A DNA stretch of 64,000 bases from Streptomyces durmitorensis (lineage in GTDB: Bacteria; Actinomycetota; Actinomycetes; Streptomycetales; Streptomycetaceae). This document shows, one piece after another, positions 1 to 7,291 of the stretch. Both the position numbers and the translations under genes were made by a program. Under the pieces are notes generated by a model, which worked only from the letters and a program-made list of their open reading frames with translations, did not search any database and was not told where the DNA came from. Within the stretch, counting starts at the first letter, position 1. Every line of letters begins with the position of its first letter. The stretch covers positions 8,618,001 through 8,682,000 of the forward strand of contig NZ_CP097289.1 in assembly GCF_023498005.1 (NCBI RefSeq), given 5' to 3'.

Positions 1-1141
1 GAGACTCGGTGAAGTCGGTCAGGAACAGTGCGCCGAGCGAGCCGAGCGCCGTCACGGCGACGCTGATGACGATGGCCTTCGCACGGCTCCAGGGGATGCC
101 GAGCACCTGGAGGTTGAGGCTCGAGGAGTAGAGCGTGAGAATCGAGTTGGTGACCGAGCCGCCGAGCACGAGCAGCAGGAACACCGGCTGGAACCAGCCC
201 GGAAGCAGTCCCTCCACCCCCGCGACCGCATCCGTCATGTCGGTTTGCGTGGCGGCCGCGACGCCCGCGACACCGAGCGCCACGGACGAGACGAGACCGC
301 CGAGCGCGCCGGTGACGGTGATCGAGCGCAGTGAGGTGTCCCGGGGCAGATAGCGGGTGTAGTCGGCGGGCATCGGCAGGTACGAGAACGGCCCCGCGAG
401 CATCACCACGAACGCGAGCGTCCAGCCGGAGAATCCCGCGCCACCGCCCGATGCCGCACCGAAGTCGGCATCGGGCAGCACGAAGACGAGCAGCACCCCG
501 AAGCCGGCGGCGAGCACGTACGCCATCCAGCGCTCGGCGAGCTGCACGGTGGCGTGCCCCCACATGGCCACCGCGAAGGTCATCGCGAGGGTCACCGTCA
601 GGGCGAGGGCGCGTGCCGCGTCCCCGCCGCCCGTCCAGCCGAGGTCGGTGAAGAGCGCTTCCAGGGCGAGCGTGCCGACCACGGTGTTGACGATGGTGTA
701 GCCGATGGAGACGACCCAGTTGAGCAGTCCGGCGGGGAAGTTCCCGAGTACGCCGAAGGCGGCACGGGAGATGACCAGGGTCGCGGTGCCGGTGCGGATG
801 CCGCTCAGGCCTGCCGCGCTGATGGCGAAGAAGGAGAGCCCGCCGATGACGACCACGGCGGTGGCCTGCCAGAAGCTGAGGCCGAAGCTGACGGCGAGGG
901 CGCCGTTGATGACGTAGGTGAAGGTCAGATTCGAGCCGAACCAGAGCCAGAACAGATCCTTGGCGCTGCCGTGCCGGTCCTCGTCAGGGATCGGGTCGAT
1001 GCCGTGGGTCTCGACCCGGAACACCTCGTCGCTGGTGACGCCCGTGCCGAGCCCGGTGGTCGTCCCTGCTGTCGTCCCCACCGCCGTCCCGGCTGCCGCC
1101 TCGGCTGTCGTCCCGGCGGAATCCGCGGCCTGTCGCGCCAT
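1..1141 (-). CDS. NCS1-family nucleobase:cation symporter, 3' part outside window
   Basis: About 380 residues of an inner-membrane permease are visible and the C-terminus lies beyond the window edge. The ATG at 1141 is followed by an Ala/Thr/Gly-rich N-tail and then the motif LFWLWFGSNLTF (about residue 63), characteristic of the cytosine/purine/uracil/thiamine/allantoin (NCS1) permease family. At least eight hydrophobic segments follow, and the family motif PMPADYTRYLP lies in the second half. By family it would import a nucleobase or related heterocycle with H+ or Na+; the substrate cannot be read from sequence. It is divergent from the TetR gene at 1281, with a long perfect palindrome between them, so repression by that TetR is likely. 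Confidence 0.88.
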   Translation of the reverse strand, partial: MARQAADSAGTTAEAAAGTAVGTTAGTTTGLGTGVTSDEVFRVETHGIDPIPDEDRHGSAKDLFWLWFGSNLTFTYVINGALAVSFGLSFWQATAVVVIGGLSFFAISAAGLSGIRTGTATLVISRAAFGVLGNFPAGLLNWVVSIGYTIVNTVVGTLALEALFTDLGWTGGGDAARALALTVTLAMTFAVAMWGHATVQLAERWMAYVLAAGFGVLLVFVLPDADFGAASGGGAGFSGWTLAFVVMLAGPFSYLPMPADYTRYLPRDTSLRSITVTGALGGLVSSVALGVAGVAAATQTDMTDAVAGVEGLLPGWFQPVFLLLVLGGSVTNSILTLYSSSLNLQVLGIPWSRAKAIVISVAVTALGSLGALFLTDFTES

Positions 1142-1170
1142 GCGAGCACCTCACTCTCCGGCACCCAGAC

Positions 1171-1207
1171 TTTGAATGCCGTTCTATGACCTAGAACGGC
1201 ATTCAAA
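1171..1207. promoter_or_regulatory. Perfect 16-bp inverted repeat, probable TetR operator
   Basis: The arms TTTGAATGCCGTTCTA (1171-1186) and its exact reverse complement (1192-1207) flank a 5-bp spacer. The site lies between the permease start (1141) and the TetR start (1281). That position suits an operator controlling both divergent genes. A terminator is unlikely because no gene reads into it. Confidence 0.7.
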
Positions 1208-1280
1208 ATGCGCCACAGGTCGGGGAGCCGTCAAGACCCTGCGGGAAATCGGCCGCGGGCACCGGGGATAAGGTCGGCGG

Positions 1281-1925
1281 GTGGAGCAGGACGCGGGGAC
1301 CGGAATGGGAGCAGGCGTGGCACGACGGCGGGACGGGCAGGTCGCGCGGGACCGGATGCTGGAGGAGGCGATGACGGCGATCGCCGAGAACGGCCTCGCC
1401 GCGCTCACCATGTCCGCGCTCGCCGAGCGTCTCGGCACCAGCGGCGGCCACATCCTGTACTACTTCGGCAGCAAGGACCGCCTGCTTCTGGAGGCGCTGA
1501 GCTGGAGCGAGGCCGCGCTCACCGAGGAGCGCCGCGCGCTGCTCGCGGGGCGCGCGGCCCCCGCCCGCAAGCTCGACCGGTTCCTGCGGATGTACCTGCC
1601 CAAGGGGCCGCGTGACCCCCGCTGGATGCTCTGGATCGAGCTGTGGGCGCGTGCCGGTGCCAATGAACCGCTCCGCGCGGCCCAGGACGACCTCGACCGC
1701 GGCTGGCAGGCCGATCTGGAGGCCCTGCTCACCCAGGGCACGGCTCAGGAGGCCTTCGCGGTGGACGACGCCGCGGGCCGCGCCGGTGAACTCCTCGCAC
1801 TCCTGGACGGTCTGAGCACCCGTGTCGTCCTGGGGCAGCGCGGCGCCGACCGCAAGGGTGCCCTGGCCTCGGCGCGCTCGGCGGCCGAGCGGCTCGTCGG
1901 GCGTCCCGAGACGACCGGTACGTAG
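1281..1925 (+). CDS. TetR-family transcriptional regulator (BetI/RutR-like size)
   Basis: 214 residues. An N-terminal TetR helix-turn-helix spans roughly residues 18-65, with the recognition-helix segment TSGGHILYYFGSKDRLL typical of the family, followed by a helical ligand-binding domain. Starts at GTG 1281, ATG 1305 or GTG 1317 are all in frame; the later ones would give the usual short arm before the HTH. The gene is divergent from the NCS1 permease and immediately downstream of the 1171-1207 palindrome. It probably represses the permease and itself until a nucleobase-like ligand binds. The ligand is inferred only from the neighbour. Confidence 0.85.
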   Translation: MEQDAGTGMGAGVARRRDGQVARDRMLEEAMTAIAENGLAALTMSALAERLGTSGGHILYYFGSKDRLLLEALSWSEAALTEERRALLAGRAAPARKLDRFLRMYLPKGPRDPRWMLWIELWARAGANEPLRAAQDDLDRGWQADLEALLTQGTAQEAFAVDDAAGRAGELLALLDGLSTRVVLGQRGADRKGALASARSAAERLVGRPETTGT

Positions 1926-1990
1926 CCCGAGCGGCCGAACGGGCAGGTCGTGATGGTCATGACGGAGCCGGAGCGTGGAAGCCTCCAGAC

Positions 1991-2281
1991 ATGACCGAAA
2001 GCGCGAACCTCTATATGGCGAACCCTCGGATCACGGTCCTTGGCGTCAACCCCGGCCGACCGCCCTTCCGCATCGTGGAGCTCGACGGCGAGGTGGTCGG
2101 CGAGGCCAGGGAACTCGTCGACGTCCTGGAGGTGGCCGCTCAGGCGGGTGTCGTCGTGCACGACGTGGACGACCCGGATCTGGTGCGCTGGGTGGGCGGC
2201 GACAAGTTCACCTGGAAGCCGAACGCATCGACGGAACCCAAGAGGGCCGATCAGCCTAAGGAAGTGACGGAGCCGAACTAG
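1991..2281 (+). CDS. Conserved small hypothetical protein
   Basis: 96 residues, acidic and probably soluble. It shows beta-strand-rich patterning (ITVLGVNPGRPPFRIVELDG) and a charged Lys/Glu-rich tail. I recognise no catalytic motif and no signal peptide. A GGAAG element lies about 9 nt before ATG 1991. Its 3' end overlaps by 26 bp the 3' end of the opposite-strand gene at 2256. I cannot assign a function. Confidence 0.6.
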   Translation: MTESANLYMANPRITVLGVNPGRPPFRIVELDGEVVGEARELVDVLEVAAQAGVVVHDVDDPDLVRWVGGDKFTWKPNASTEPKRADQPKEVTEPN

Positions 2282-2543
2282 CCGAAGCGGGGCACTCCCG
2301 GGGACCGGGGTGCGTCCGGGGATCGGGGCGGTCGGGCCCGAGGTCGTAGATCCTGTTCAGGAGCTCGGCCTCGTTGCCCGTCAGGCCCGCGCGGCGCAGC
2401 GCCTCGTCCGCCTCCGCCATGGGACCTGCGAGCAGCGAGGCCGCCGCGGCCGGTGAAGGGCCGGACAGCGCGGCGCGTGCGGTGTGCAGCAGCCGCAAGC
2501 AGGCCTGGGCGGCGGCCAGTTCGGGGGTCGGCGTGCCGGTCAT
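2256..2543 (-). CDS. Small helical hypothetical protein
   Basis: 95 residues when started at ATG 2543, which has a strong ribosome-binding site (GAGGAG, about 8 nt upstream). An upstream in-frame start at 2570 lacks one. The protein is Ala-rich and predicted to be helical, with a Pro-rich hydrophilic tail. I see no recognisable domain. It lies downstream of and co-directional with nothing obvious; the P450 stop is at 2634, so it could be the first or only gene of its transcript. Confidence 0.55.
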   Translation of the reverse strand: MTGTPTPELAAAQACLRLLHTARAALSGPSPAAAASLLAGPMAEADEALRRAGLTGNEAELLNRIYDLGPDRPDPRTHPGPRECPASASSAPSLP

Positions 2544-2633
2544 GTCGAGAGCTCCTCTGCGCGGGGTCACAAGGACCGGTGGTTCGCACCGGTGGACCCT
2601 CCACTCTTGCGCACGGGTCTGACAATCGCGTCC

Positions 2634-4151
2634 CTACGCGGCCGCGGCGCGGCGGGTGAGCCGCAGCGTGAGGCCTTCGGGCATGAGGGTGAGGCGCTCG
2701 GCGACCCGCAGGCGGTAACCGGGGTCGGCGTGCAGGTCGTAGCGGCGCAGGAGCAGACCGAGGACCAACGTCGCCTCGTGCAGCGCGAACTGACGGCCGA
2801 TGCAGGCCCGCGCGCCCGTGCCGAACGGCTTGAAGACATGGGCGGGCCGCGCACGCACCGCCGAAGGGGCGAACCGGTCGGGATCGAACTCCTCGGGCCG
2901 CTCGCCCCACGCCGCCGGATCGCGGTGCAGCAGCGTGGCCAGGACGAGAGCCCAGCCGCCCGCGCGGACGGGGTGGGTGCCGCCGATGGTGGTGTCGTGC
3001 AGGGCCTGGCGGGAGAAGCCGGGCGCGGTCGGCCACAGCCGCAGCGACTCGTCGAGGACGCGGCGCAGATAGCGGAGCTTGGCGACCTGCTCGTACGCGG
3101 GTTCCGCCGCGTCGCCCCAGACCGCGTCGACCTCCGCCTGCGCGCGGGCCAGGACCTCGGGGGAGCGCGAGAGATAGTGCAGCGCGAACGACAGGGCGCC
3201 CGAGGTCGTCTCGTGCCCGGCGACCAGGAAGGTGATGACCTGTCGGCGGATGTTCTCGGCGGAGAGCCGCTCACCGGTGTCGGGGTGGGCGACCTCCAGC
3301 ATCCGGTCGAGCAGATCGCCTTCGCCGGGACCCGGCGCGGCGCGGCGGGCGGCGACCACGTCGTCGACGGTGCGGTTGAGGTAGGCCATGTCGGCGGCGT
3401 TGCGCCGGGTCGCGCCGCGCAGGAGAAGCGGGGCGAGCGCGGGCGGCACGACGTTGCGGCGCTGGGCGTAGGAGAGCGTGCCGACCATGGCCGTCACGAA
3501 GGGGTGCGGCCTGGACCGCTCGAAGGAGCCGAAGTCGTGCCCGAAGCCCGTGCGGGCGATCGTCTCCAGGGTCAGTTTCGTCATGTCGCCGGGCACGTCC
3601 ACGGACCGGCCCGCCGATTCCCGCGCGTCCCAGCGGTCGGTCAACTGCCGGGCGACGTCCAGCATCAGCGGGTGGTAGCCGGCCATCGCGTCGCGGCTGA
3701 AGCCCGGCGCGAGGATGTCGTGCGCCAGCTGCCAGTTGGGCTCGTTGTTGTACGCGGTGAACAGGCCGTCACCGGCCACCGGCCGCAGATTGGCCACCCC
3801 CAGGCCGACATGCTTGGCGAACCGCGACTCGTCGGCCAGCTCGGCCGCGAGCTCGGCGCCCCAGACGAAGACGATCTCCTTGCCGAAGGCCTTGCGGCGG
3901 AAGATGGGCCCCAGGCTGCTGCCGATGCGCATCGAGTCCTGCACGGGCGTACGGACGTTGGCGCCAAGGACGTCACCGATCAGGGGCAGGCGGCGCGGGG
4001 GATGCGGGATGAGGTCGAGGCGCGGCCACGCGAGCTCGGCGCTGCGGAACCCTTTGGGGAGCCCAGCAGACCCAGCAGACCCAGCAGGGTCAGCAGCCCC
4101 GGCCGTCCCAGCACCCTCTGCCACCTGCGATGACTGCGACACCTGCGCCAT
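2634..4151 (-). CDS. Stand-alone CYP102-like cytochrome P450 (no reductase domain)
   Basis: 505 residues from ATG 4151. AAGGGAG sits 9 nt before this start, whereas the upstream ATG 4160 directly abuts that element. The protein resembles the haem domain of P450 BM3 (CYP102A1) along its length: I-helix AGHETTSG, ExxR as ESLR, the RLWPTAP segment, and haem-binding FGTGARACIG (Cys about 450) followed by RQFALHEATLVLG. The position equivalent to BM3 Phe87 reads Val (RPVAGDG), and the BM3 Arg47/Tyr51 pair reads Lys/Phe. By family it would hydroxylate or epoxidise fatty acids. Unlike CYP102A1 it has no fused FAD/FMN reductase, so it needs external electron partners. A 9-bp unit (CCCAGCAGA, three copies at 4062-4088) encodes the Ala/Gly/Ser N-tail. 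It is divergent from a TetR. Confidence 0.9.
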   Translation of the reverse strand: MAQVSQSSQVAEGAGTAGAADPAGSAGSAGLPKGFRSAELAWPRLDLIPHPPRRLPLIGDVLGANVRTPVQDSMRIGSSLGPIFRRKAFGKEIVFVWGAELAAELADESRFAKHVGLGVANLRPVAGDGLFTAYNNEPNWQLAHDILAPGFSRDAMAGYHPLMLDVARQLTDRWDARESAGRSVDVPGDMTKLTLETIARTGFGHDFGSFERSRPHPFVTAMVGTLSYAQRRNVVPPALAPLLLRGATRRNAADMAYLNRTVDDVVAARRAAPGPGEGDLLDRMLEVAHPDTGERLSAENIRRQVITFLVAGHETTSGALSFALHYLSRSPEVLARAQAEVDAVWGDAAEPAYEQVAKLRYLRRVLDESLRLWPTAPGFSRQALHDTTIGGTHPVRAGGWALVLATLLHRDPAAWGERPEEFDPDRFAPSAVRARPAHVFKPFGTGARACIGRQFALHEATLVLGLLLRRYDLHADPGYRLRVAERLTLMPEGLTLRLTRRAAAA

Positions 4152-4198
4152 GTGTGCCATCTCCCTTGGGCCGCAGACCCGTTGAGCCTGTTGTACGC

Positions 4199-4240
4199 GG
4201 ATTCAATAAGGCCTTCCAGTCTGGTCCCGCTATTGAATCC
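4199..4240. promoter_or_regulatory. Spaced inverted repeat between P450 and TetR genes
   Basis: GGATTCAATA (4199-4208) and its exact reverse complement TATTGAATCC (4231-4240) are separated by 22 bp, giving centre-to-centre spacing of 32 bp or about three helical turns. The site sits in the 109-bp divergent region, so it is a candidate operator for the TetR at 4261, possibly bound by two dimers or by one looped complex. Confidence 0.55.
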
Positions 4241-4260
4241 ACGTCAAGTAAGGTGCTCAC

Positions 4261-4872
4261 ATGGCCGCGAACCCGCAGGAGCGCACGCGCCGCAGACTCA
4301 GCACCGAGGAGCGCAGGGAGCAGCTGCTCTCGGCAGGGGCGCGGCTCTTCGCGCAGAATCCGTACGACGACGTGTGGGTCGAGCGGGTGGCCGAGATCGC
4401 GGGCGTCTCACGCGGGCTGCTCTACCACTACTTCCCGACCAAGAGCGATTTCTTCGCCGCCGTGGTGCAGCGCGAGAGTCATCGCATGCTGCGCCTGACG
4501 GCGGCTGTGCCCGGAGTGCCGGTCCGCGACCAGATCGGCACGGGCCTCGACACGTTCCTCGCGTACGTCGAATCGCACGCCGAAGGCTTCCGCGCCTTCC
4601 ACCGGGCGGAGGAGACGGGCGACGCCACGGTCCGCGGGATCTACCACGAAGGCCTGGCGGCCCACGAGGACCAGATCCTGCAAGCCCTGGCCGCGGACCC
4701 CGAGACGGCGGCCACCACCCACGACCTGCCCACGCTGCGCCTGGCCGTGCGCGGCTGGCTCGCCTTCATGGTGACCGTCTGCCTGGAGTGGCTCGAGGAG
4801 CCGGAGCTGCTGCCCCGCGCACAGGTGCGTGACCTGTGCGCGCGGGCGCTGCTCGGCGCGATCGCGCCGTGA
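4261..4872 (+). CDS. TetR-family regulator, divergent from CYP102-like P450
   Basis: 203 residues. The HTH region (about 18-65) contains IAGVSRGLLYHYFPTKSDFF, a typical TetR recognition helix. A helical effector domain follows, with the aromatic-rich segment TCLEWLEEPELL-like near the C-terminus. ATG 4261 is preceded by AAGGTG at about 8 nt. The divergent arrangement and the intervening inverted repeat suggest it controls the P450 gene, by analogy with fatty-acid-responsive TetR/P450 pairs. The ligand is not readable. Confidence 0.85.
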   Translation: MAANPQERTRRRLSTEERREQLLSAGARLFAQNPYDDVWVERVAEIAGVSRGLLYHYFPTKSDFFAAVVQRESHRMLRLTAAVPGVPVRDQIGTGLDTFLAYVESHAEGFRAFHRAEETGDATVRGIYHEGLAAHEDQILQALAADPETAATTHDLPTLRLAVRGWLAFMVTVCLEWLEEPELLPRAQVRDLCARALLGAIAP

Positions 4873-4887
4873 GGTGTCCCCTCGGGG

Positions 4888-5166
4888 TCAGGCGGCGATG
4901 AGCCGGCGGATCTCGCGGGGGCGTGATTCGCGCTCGTCGTAGTCGAGATCGAGCCCGGCAGCCTTCACGGCGGCGAACGACGCCGCGAAGGCGTCCTCCG
5001 ACTCCCATTGGACGATCGAGACCACCGCGTCGTCGGACACCCAGCAGTCGGCCGAAAGGCAGCCCGGGGTCCGCCGGAACTCCTCGGCGACCCGGTGGAC
5101 GCGCGCGATGAACTCCTCCTGGTACGCGGCGTGCGGATAGTGGTTCGCGACCATGCCCACCCTCAT
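4888..5166 (-). CDS. Antibiotic-biosynthesis-monooxygenase (ABM) domain protein
   Basis: 92 residues and a single ferredoxin-like alpha/beta domain. It begins with the beta-strand MRVGMVANHYP; then come the helix EFIARVHRVAEEFRRTPGC and the strand VVSIVQWESEDAF, the ABM/dimeric alpha-beta barrel pattern. ATG 5166 has AAGGAG 7 nt upstream. Members are cofactor-free monooxygenases or stress-related haem/quinone-binding proteins; the substrate is unknown here. It is divergent from the TetR at 5251 across a palindrome and is therefore probably that regulator's target. Confidence 0.75.
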   Translation of the reverse strand: MRVGMVANHYPHAAYQEEFIARVHRVAEEFRRTPGCLSADCWVSDDAVVSIVQWESEDAFAASFAAVKAAGLDLDYDERESRPREIRRLIAA

Positions 5167-5224
5167 GAGGCTCTCCTTGTGAGATCGGCTCGTATTGCGG
5201 TGCTGCGCAGCCTCAAAGTAACCT

Positions 5225-5242
5225 ACATACATGTCTGTATGT
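5225..5242. promoter_or_regulatory. TetR-type operator palindrome
   Basis: ACATACA (5225-5231) and TGTATGT (5236-5242) are perfect 7-bp arms around a 4-bp spacer. The motif resembles known ACATAC/GTATGT-type TetR operators such as that of AcrR. It lies between the divergent ABM gene and TetR gene, 9 bp before the latter's first possible start. Confidence 0.65.
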
Positions 5243-5250
5243 GAAACAGG

Positions 5251-5898
5251 GTGGCGATGACGGCACGACCTGAAGGTGTTCGCGAGAAGCAGGCGGACCG
5301 GCGCGCCCGGACCAGGAGCGCCCTGCTGGAGTCGGCCGCGCGCGGGTTCTCCACGTACGGGTACGGAAACGTGGCGCTGGAGCGGGTGGCAGCCGAGGCG
5401 GGCTACACCCGTGGCGCCCTGTACCACCTGTTCGCCAACAAGGAAGAGTTGGCGCTGGCCGTGGTGGAGTGGGTCGAGGAGACCTGGAACGCCGAGGTCG
5501 GCGGGCCCGCCGCCCAGGAGACCGACCCCGTCGACGCGCTGCTCGTGATGGCGCGGGGTCACGCCGTCTACTGCCGCCGTGACGTGGCCCGGGTGATGCG
5601 AGCGCTGTCGGTCGAGTTCTCCGGCCAGGACCATGCGGTCGGCCGGGCGCTCTCCGGAGTCATCGATCGGCTCGCCACTGGATGCGCCGACCGGATCGCC
5701 GCCGCACAGGAGAGCGGCGCGATCCCGCCCGGGCCACCGCCCCGTGAGGTCGCGCTCGCCTACATCGGCACCCTCGAAGGCCTGGTGAGCAGCCTCGCCG
5801 GGCACGTCCCGCACGACGTCGAACTGGTCGAGAGGGCGGTCAGGGGCCTGCTGGGCCTGCCGCCCAAGGCCTACACCGTCACGGAGGCCCAGGAATGA
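5251..5898 (+). CDS. TetR-family regulator
   Basis: 215 residues from GTG 5251; ATG 5257 is an equally possible start. The HTH covers about residues 18-65 and includes AGYTRGALYHLFANKEELA. The C-terminal effector domain is Ala/Val-rich and helical. Its stop overlaps the ATG of the DUF2867 gene (ATGA at 5895-5898), so the two are translationally coupled. With the palindrome at 5225-5242, the likely regulon is the ABM gene plus this TetR-DUF2867 pair. Confidence 0.85.
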   Translation: MAMTARPEGVREKQADRRARTRSALLESAARGFSTYGYGNVALERVAAEAGYTRGALYHLFANKEELALAVVEWVEETWNAEVGGPAAQETDPVDALLVMARGHAVYCRRDVARVMRALSVEFSGQDHAVGRALSGVIDRLATGCADRIAAAQESGAIPPGPPPREVALAYIGTLEGLVSSLAGHVPHDVELVERAVRGLLGLPPKAYTVTEAQE

Positions 5899-6509
5899 AG
5901 CTGCCGAAGAGCGCGCACACGTCACGTCCCTGGCGGATCCACGAACTCGCCCACGACTTCACGGTGGAGGACGTCTGGGCGCTGCCCGCGCCGGGTGGTC
6001 CCGACGAACTCCCCAGGCTGGTGTCGCAGACCGTCGGCGGAGACTTTCCCGAGGGCGCGCCGCTGATCGTCCGCTTCCTCTGGGCCGCCCGGTGGAAGAT
6101 CGGTGCCGTGCTCCGCCTCGACCGCCCGAAGTCCGGCATCGGCGCGCGCGTGCCCTCGCTCAAGGAGCGGATGCCGGACGACCTGCGGGCCGCCCCGAAG
6201 GGGCCGGAGTCCGCCGACTTCCCCTTCACTTCGCTGTACCTGCTCAAGGACGAATGGGCGGCGGAGCTGGCCAACAGGACCGTGCACACGGTCATGCACC
6301 TGAGCTGGGTCCCGGACGGCTCAGGCGGGTACCGCGGGCAGATGGCGGTCCTGGTGAAGCCGAACGGCTGGTTCGGCGCCGCCTACATGGCCGCGATCAA
6401 GCCGTTCCGGTACCTGATCGTGTACCCCGCGCTGATGCGGGCCATCGAGCGCGGGTGGCGCAAGCCGGGCGCCGGGGGACGGTCACCGGCGCGTACGCCT
6501 CGGCCGTGA
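5895..6509 (+). CDS. DUF2867-family protein
   Basis: 204 residues. The opening HELAHDFTVEDVWALPAPGG, the central LYLLKDEWAAELANRTVHTV and MAVLVKPNGWFGAAYMAAIKP match the DUF2867/SRPBCC-like proteins common in actinobacteria. There is no catalytic signature; a START/SRPBCC-like ligand-binding fold is plausible. It starts within the TetR stop codon and is therefore expressed with that regulator. The C-tail is basic and Pro-rich. The function is unknown. Confidence 0.75.
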   Translation: MKLPKSAHTSRPWRIHELAHDFTVEDVWALPAPGGPDELPRLVSQTVGGDFPEGAPLIVRFLWAARWKIGAVLRLDRPKSGIGARVPSLKERMPDDLRAAPKGPESADFPFTSLYLLKDEWAAELANRTVHTVMHLSWVPDGSGGYRGQMAVLVKPNGWFGAAYMAAIKPFRYLIVYPALMRAIERGWRKPGAGGRSPARTPRP

Positions 6510-6523
6510 GGCGAGCGCCGCGC

Positions 6524-6715
6524 TCAGGCCGCCATCGCCAGCGGCCTGGCCACCGCCACCACCCGTCCGTCCGGCAGCAGTTCGCCGGTGTCGTCGAAGA
6601 CGATGGTGCCGTTGCACAGCAGGCTCCAGCCCTGTTCCGGGTGGGCTGAGGTGATGCGGGCCGCGAGGTGGTCGGGGCTGTCGGCGGGCGGGCACGAGGG
6701 CTGGTGGGCGCACAT
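6524..6715 (-). CDS. DUF5999 family small protein
   Basis: 63 residues starting MCAHQPSCPPADSPD and containing EQGWSLLCNGTIVFDDTGEL, the hallmark of the short DUF5999 proteins found widely in Streptomyces. Three Cys residues (positions about 2, 8 and 34) could bind a metal, but this is not established. A very good ribosome-binding site (GGAGGT, 5 nt) precedes ATG 6715. Its role is unknown. It converges on the DUF2867 gene with a 14-bp gap. Confidence 0.85.
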   Translation of the reverse strand: MCAHQPSCPPADSPDHLAARITSAHPEQGWSLLCNGTIVFDDTGELLPDGRVVAVARPLAMAA

Positions 6716-6839
6716 GGTGTACCTCCGGGTGGGGGTCGCGAACCTTGTGCGCGGCCCGGTCTTTTCTCGGTTTCTGCTTGTGTGGGTGAAGACTCCGCAG
6801 AAGCCCTCAACTCATCGCTCGGAGAGGCTACTTGTGACA

Positions 6840-7286
6840 TCAGGCGGGGAGGAAACCGGCCCGGAAGTGCGCCAGGAGTGTGGTACGTGACGTGGCGTCG
6901 GCGTCCGTCATGCGGCCCGCCGCCCAGAGGAAGAAGTCGTCTCCCTCCGCGTCGATCCAGTCGTACGTCGGGTCGAAGGGGCCGGGATCCGGTGCGGGGT
7001 AGAGGAGTTCGAGGTCCGTCCCCCGCGCACCCTCGACCGTGAAGCGCCGGGTTCCGTTCGGTCCCGGCGACTGATGGACCGTCACCGTGGCGCAGTCCCA
7101 GCGGCGTCGTCCGTACTGGAGCCAGATGGCCGGTTCGCCGTCGGACGGGTCGGCGTACAGCGCCGCTGCCGCCTCCCCGCCCGCGTGGACGAAGCCGTGG
7201 CAGCGGCCGGACGCGGGGGAGAGAAGACCCGTTCGGGCATCGAGGTCCCACGTCCGGCCGTGGCGGTCGTAATCCTGAAGCAGCAT
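6840..7286 (-). CDS. Soluble hypothetical protein coupled to a secreted protein; possible immunity-type partner
   Basis: 148 residues, acidic and Trp/Asp-rich (YDWIDAEGDDFFLWAAGRM), with no signal peptide. Its ATG 7286 comes 5 nt after the stop of the upstream gene (7292), so translation is coupled. I recognise no family. Small acidic cytoplasmic proteins encoded immediately behind secreted toxin-like proteins are often immunity proteins. That is only a contextual suggestion here. Confidence 0.6.
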   Translation of the reverse strand: MLLQDYDRHGRTWDLDARTGLLSPASGRCHGFVHAGGEAAAALYADPSDGEPAIWLQYGRRRWDCATVTVHQSPGPNGTRRFTVEGARGTDLELLYPAPDPGPFDPTYDWIDAEGDDFFLWAAGRMTDADATSRTTLLAHFRAGFLPA

Positions 7287-7291
7287 GGAGG

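Noticed and set aside
554..1189. A 211-residue plus-strand frame over the first kilobase
   Set aside because: The minus strand encodes a clear NCS1 permease over the same bases; the plus frame is compositionally an antisense shadow.
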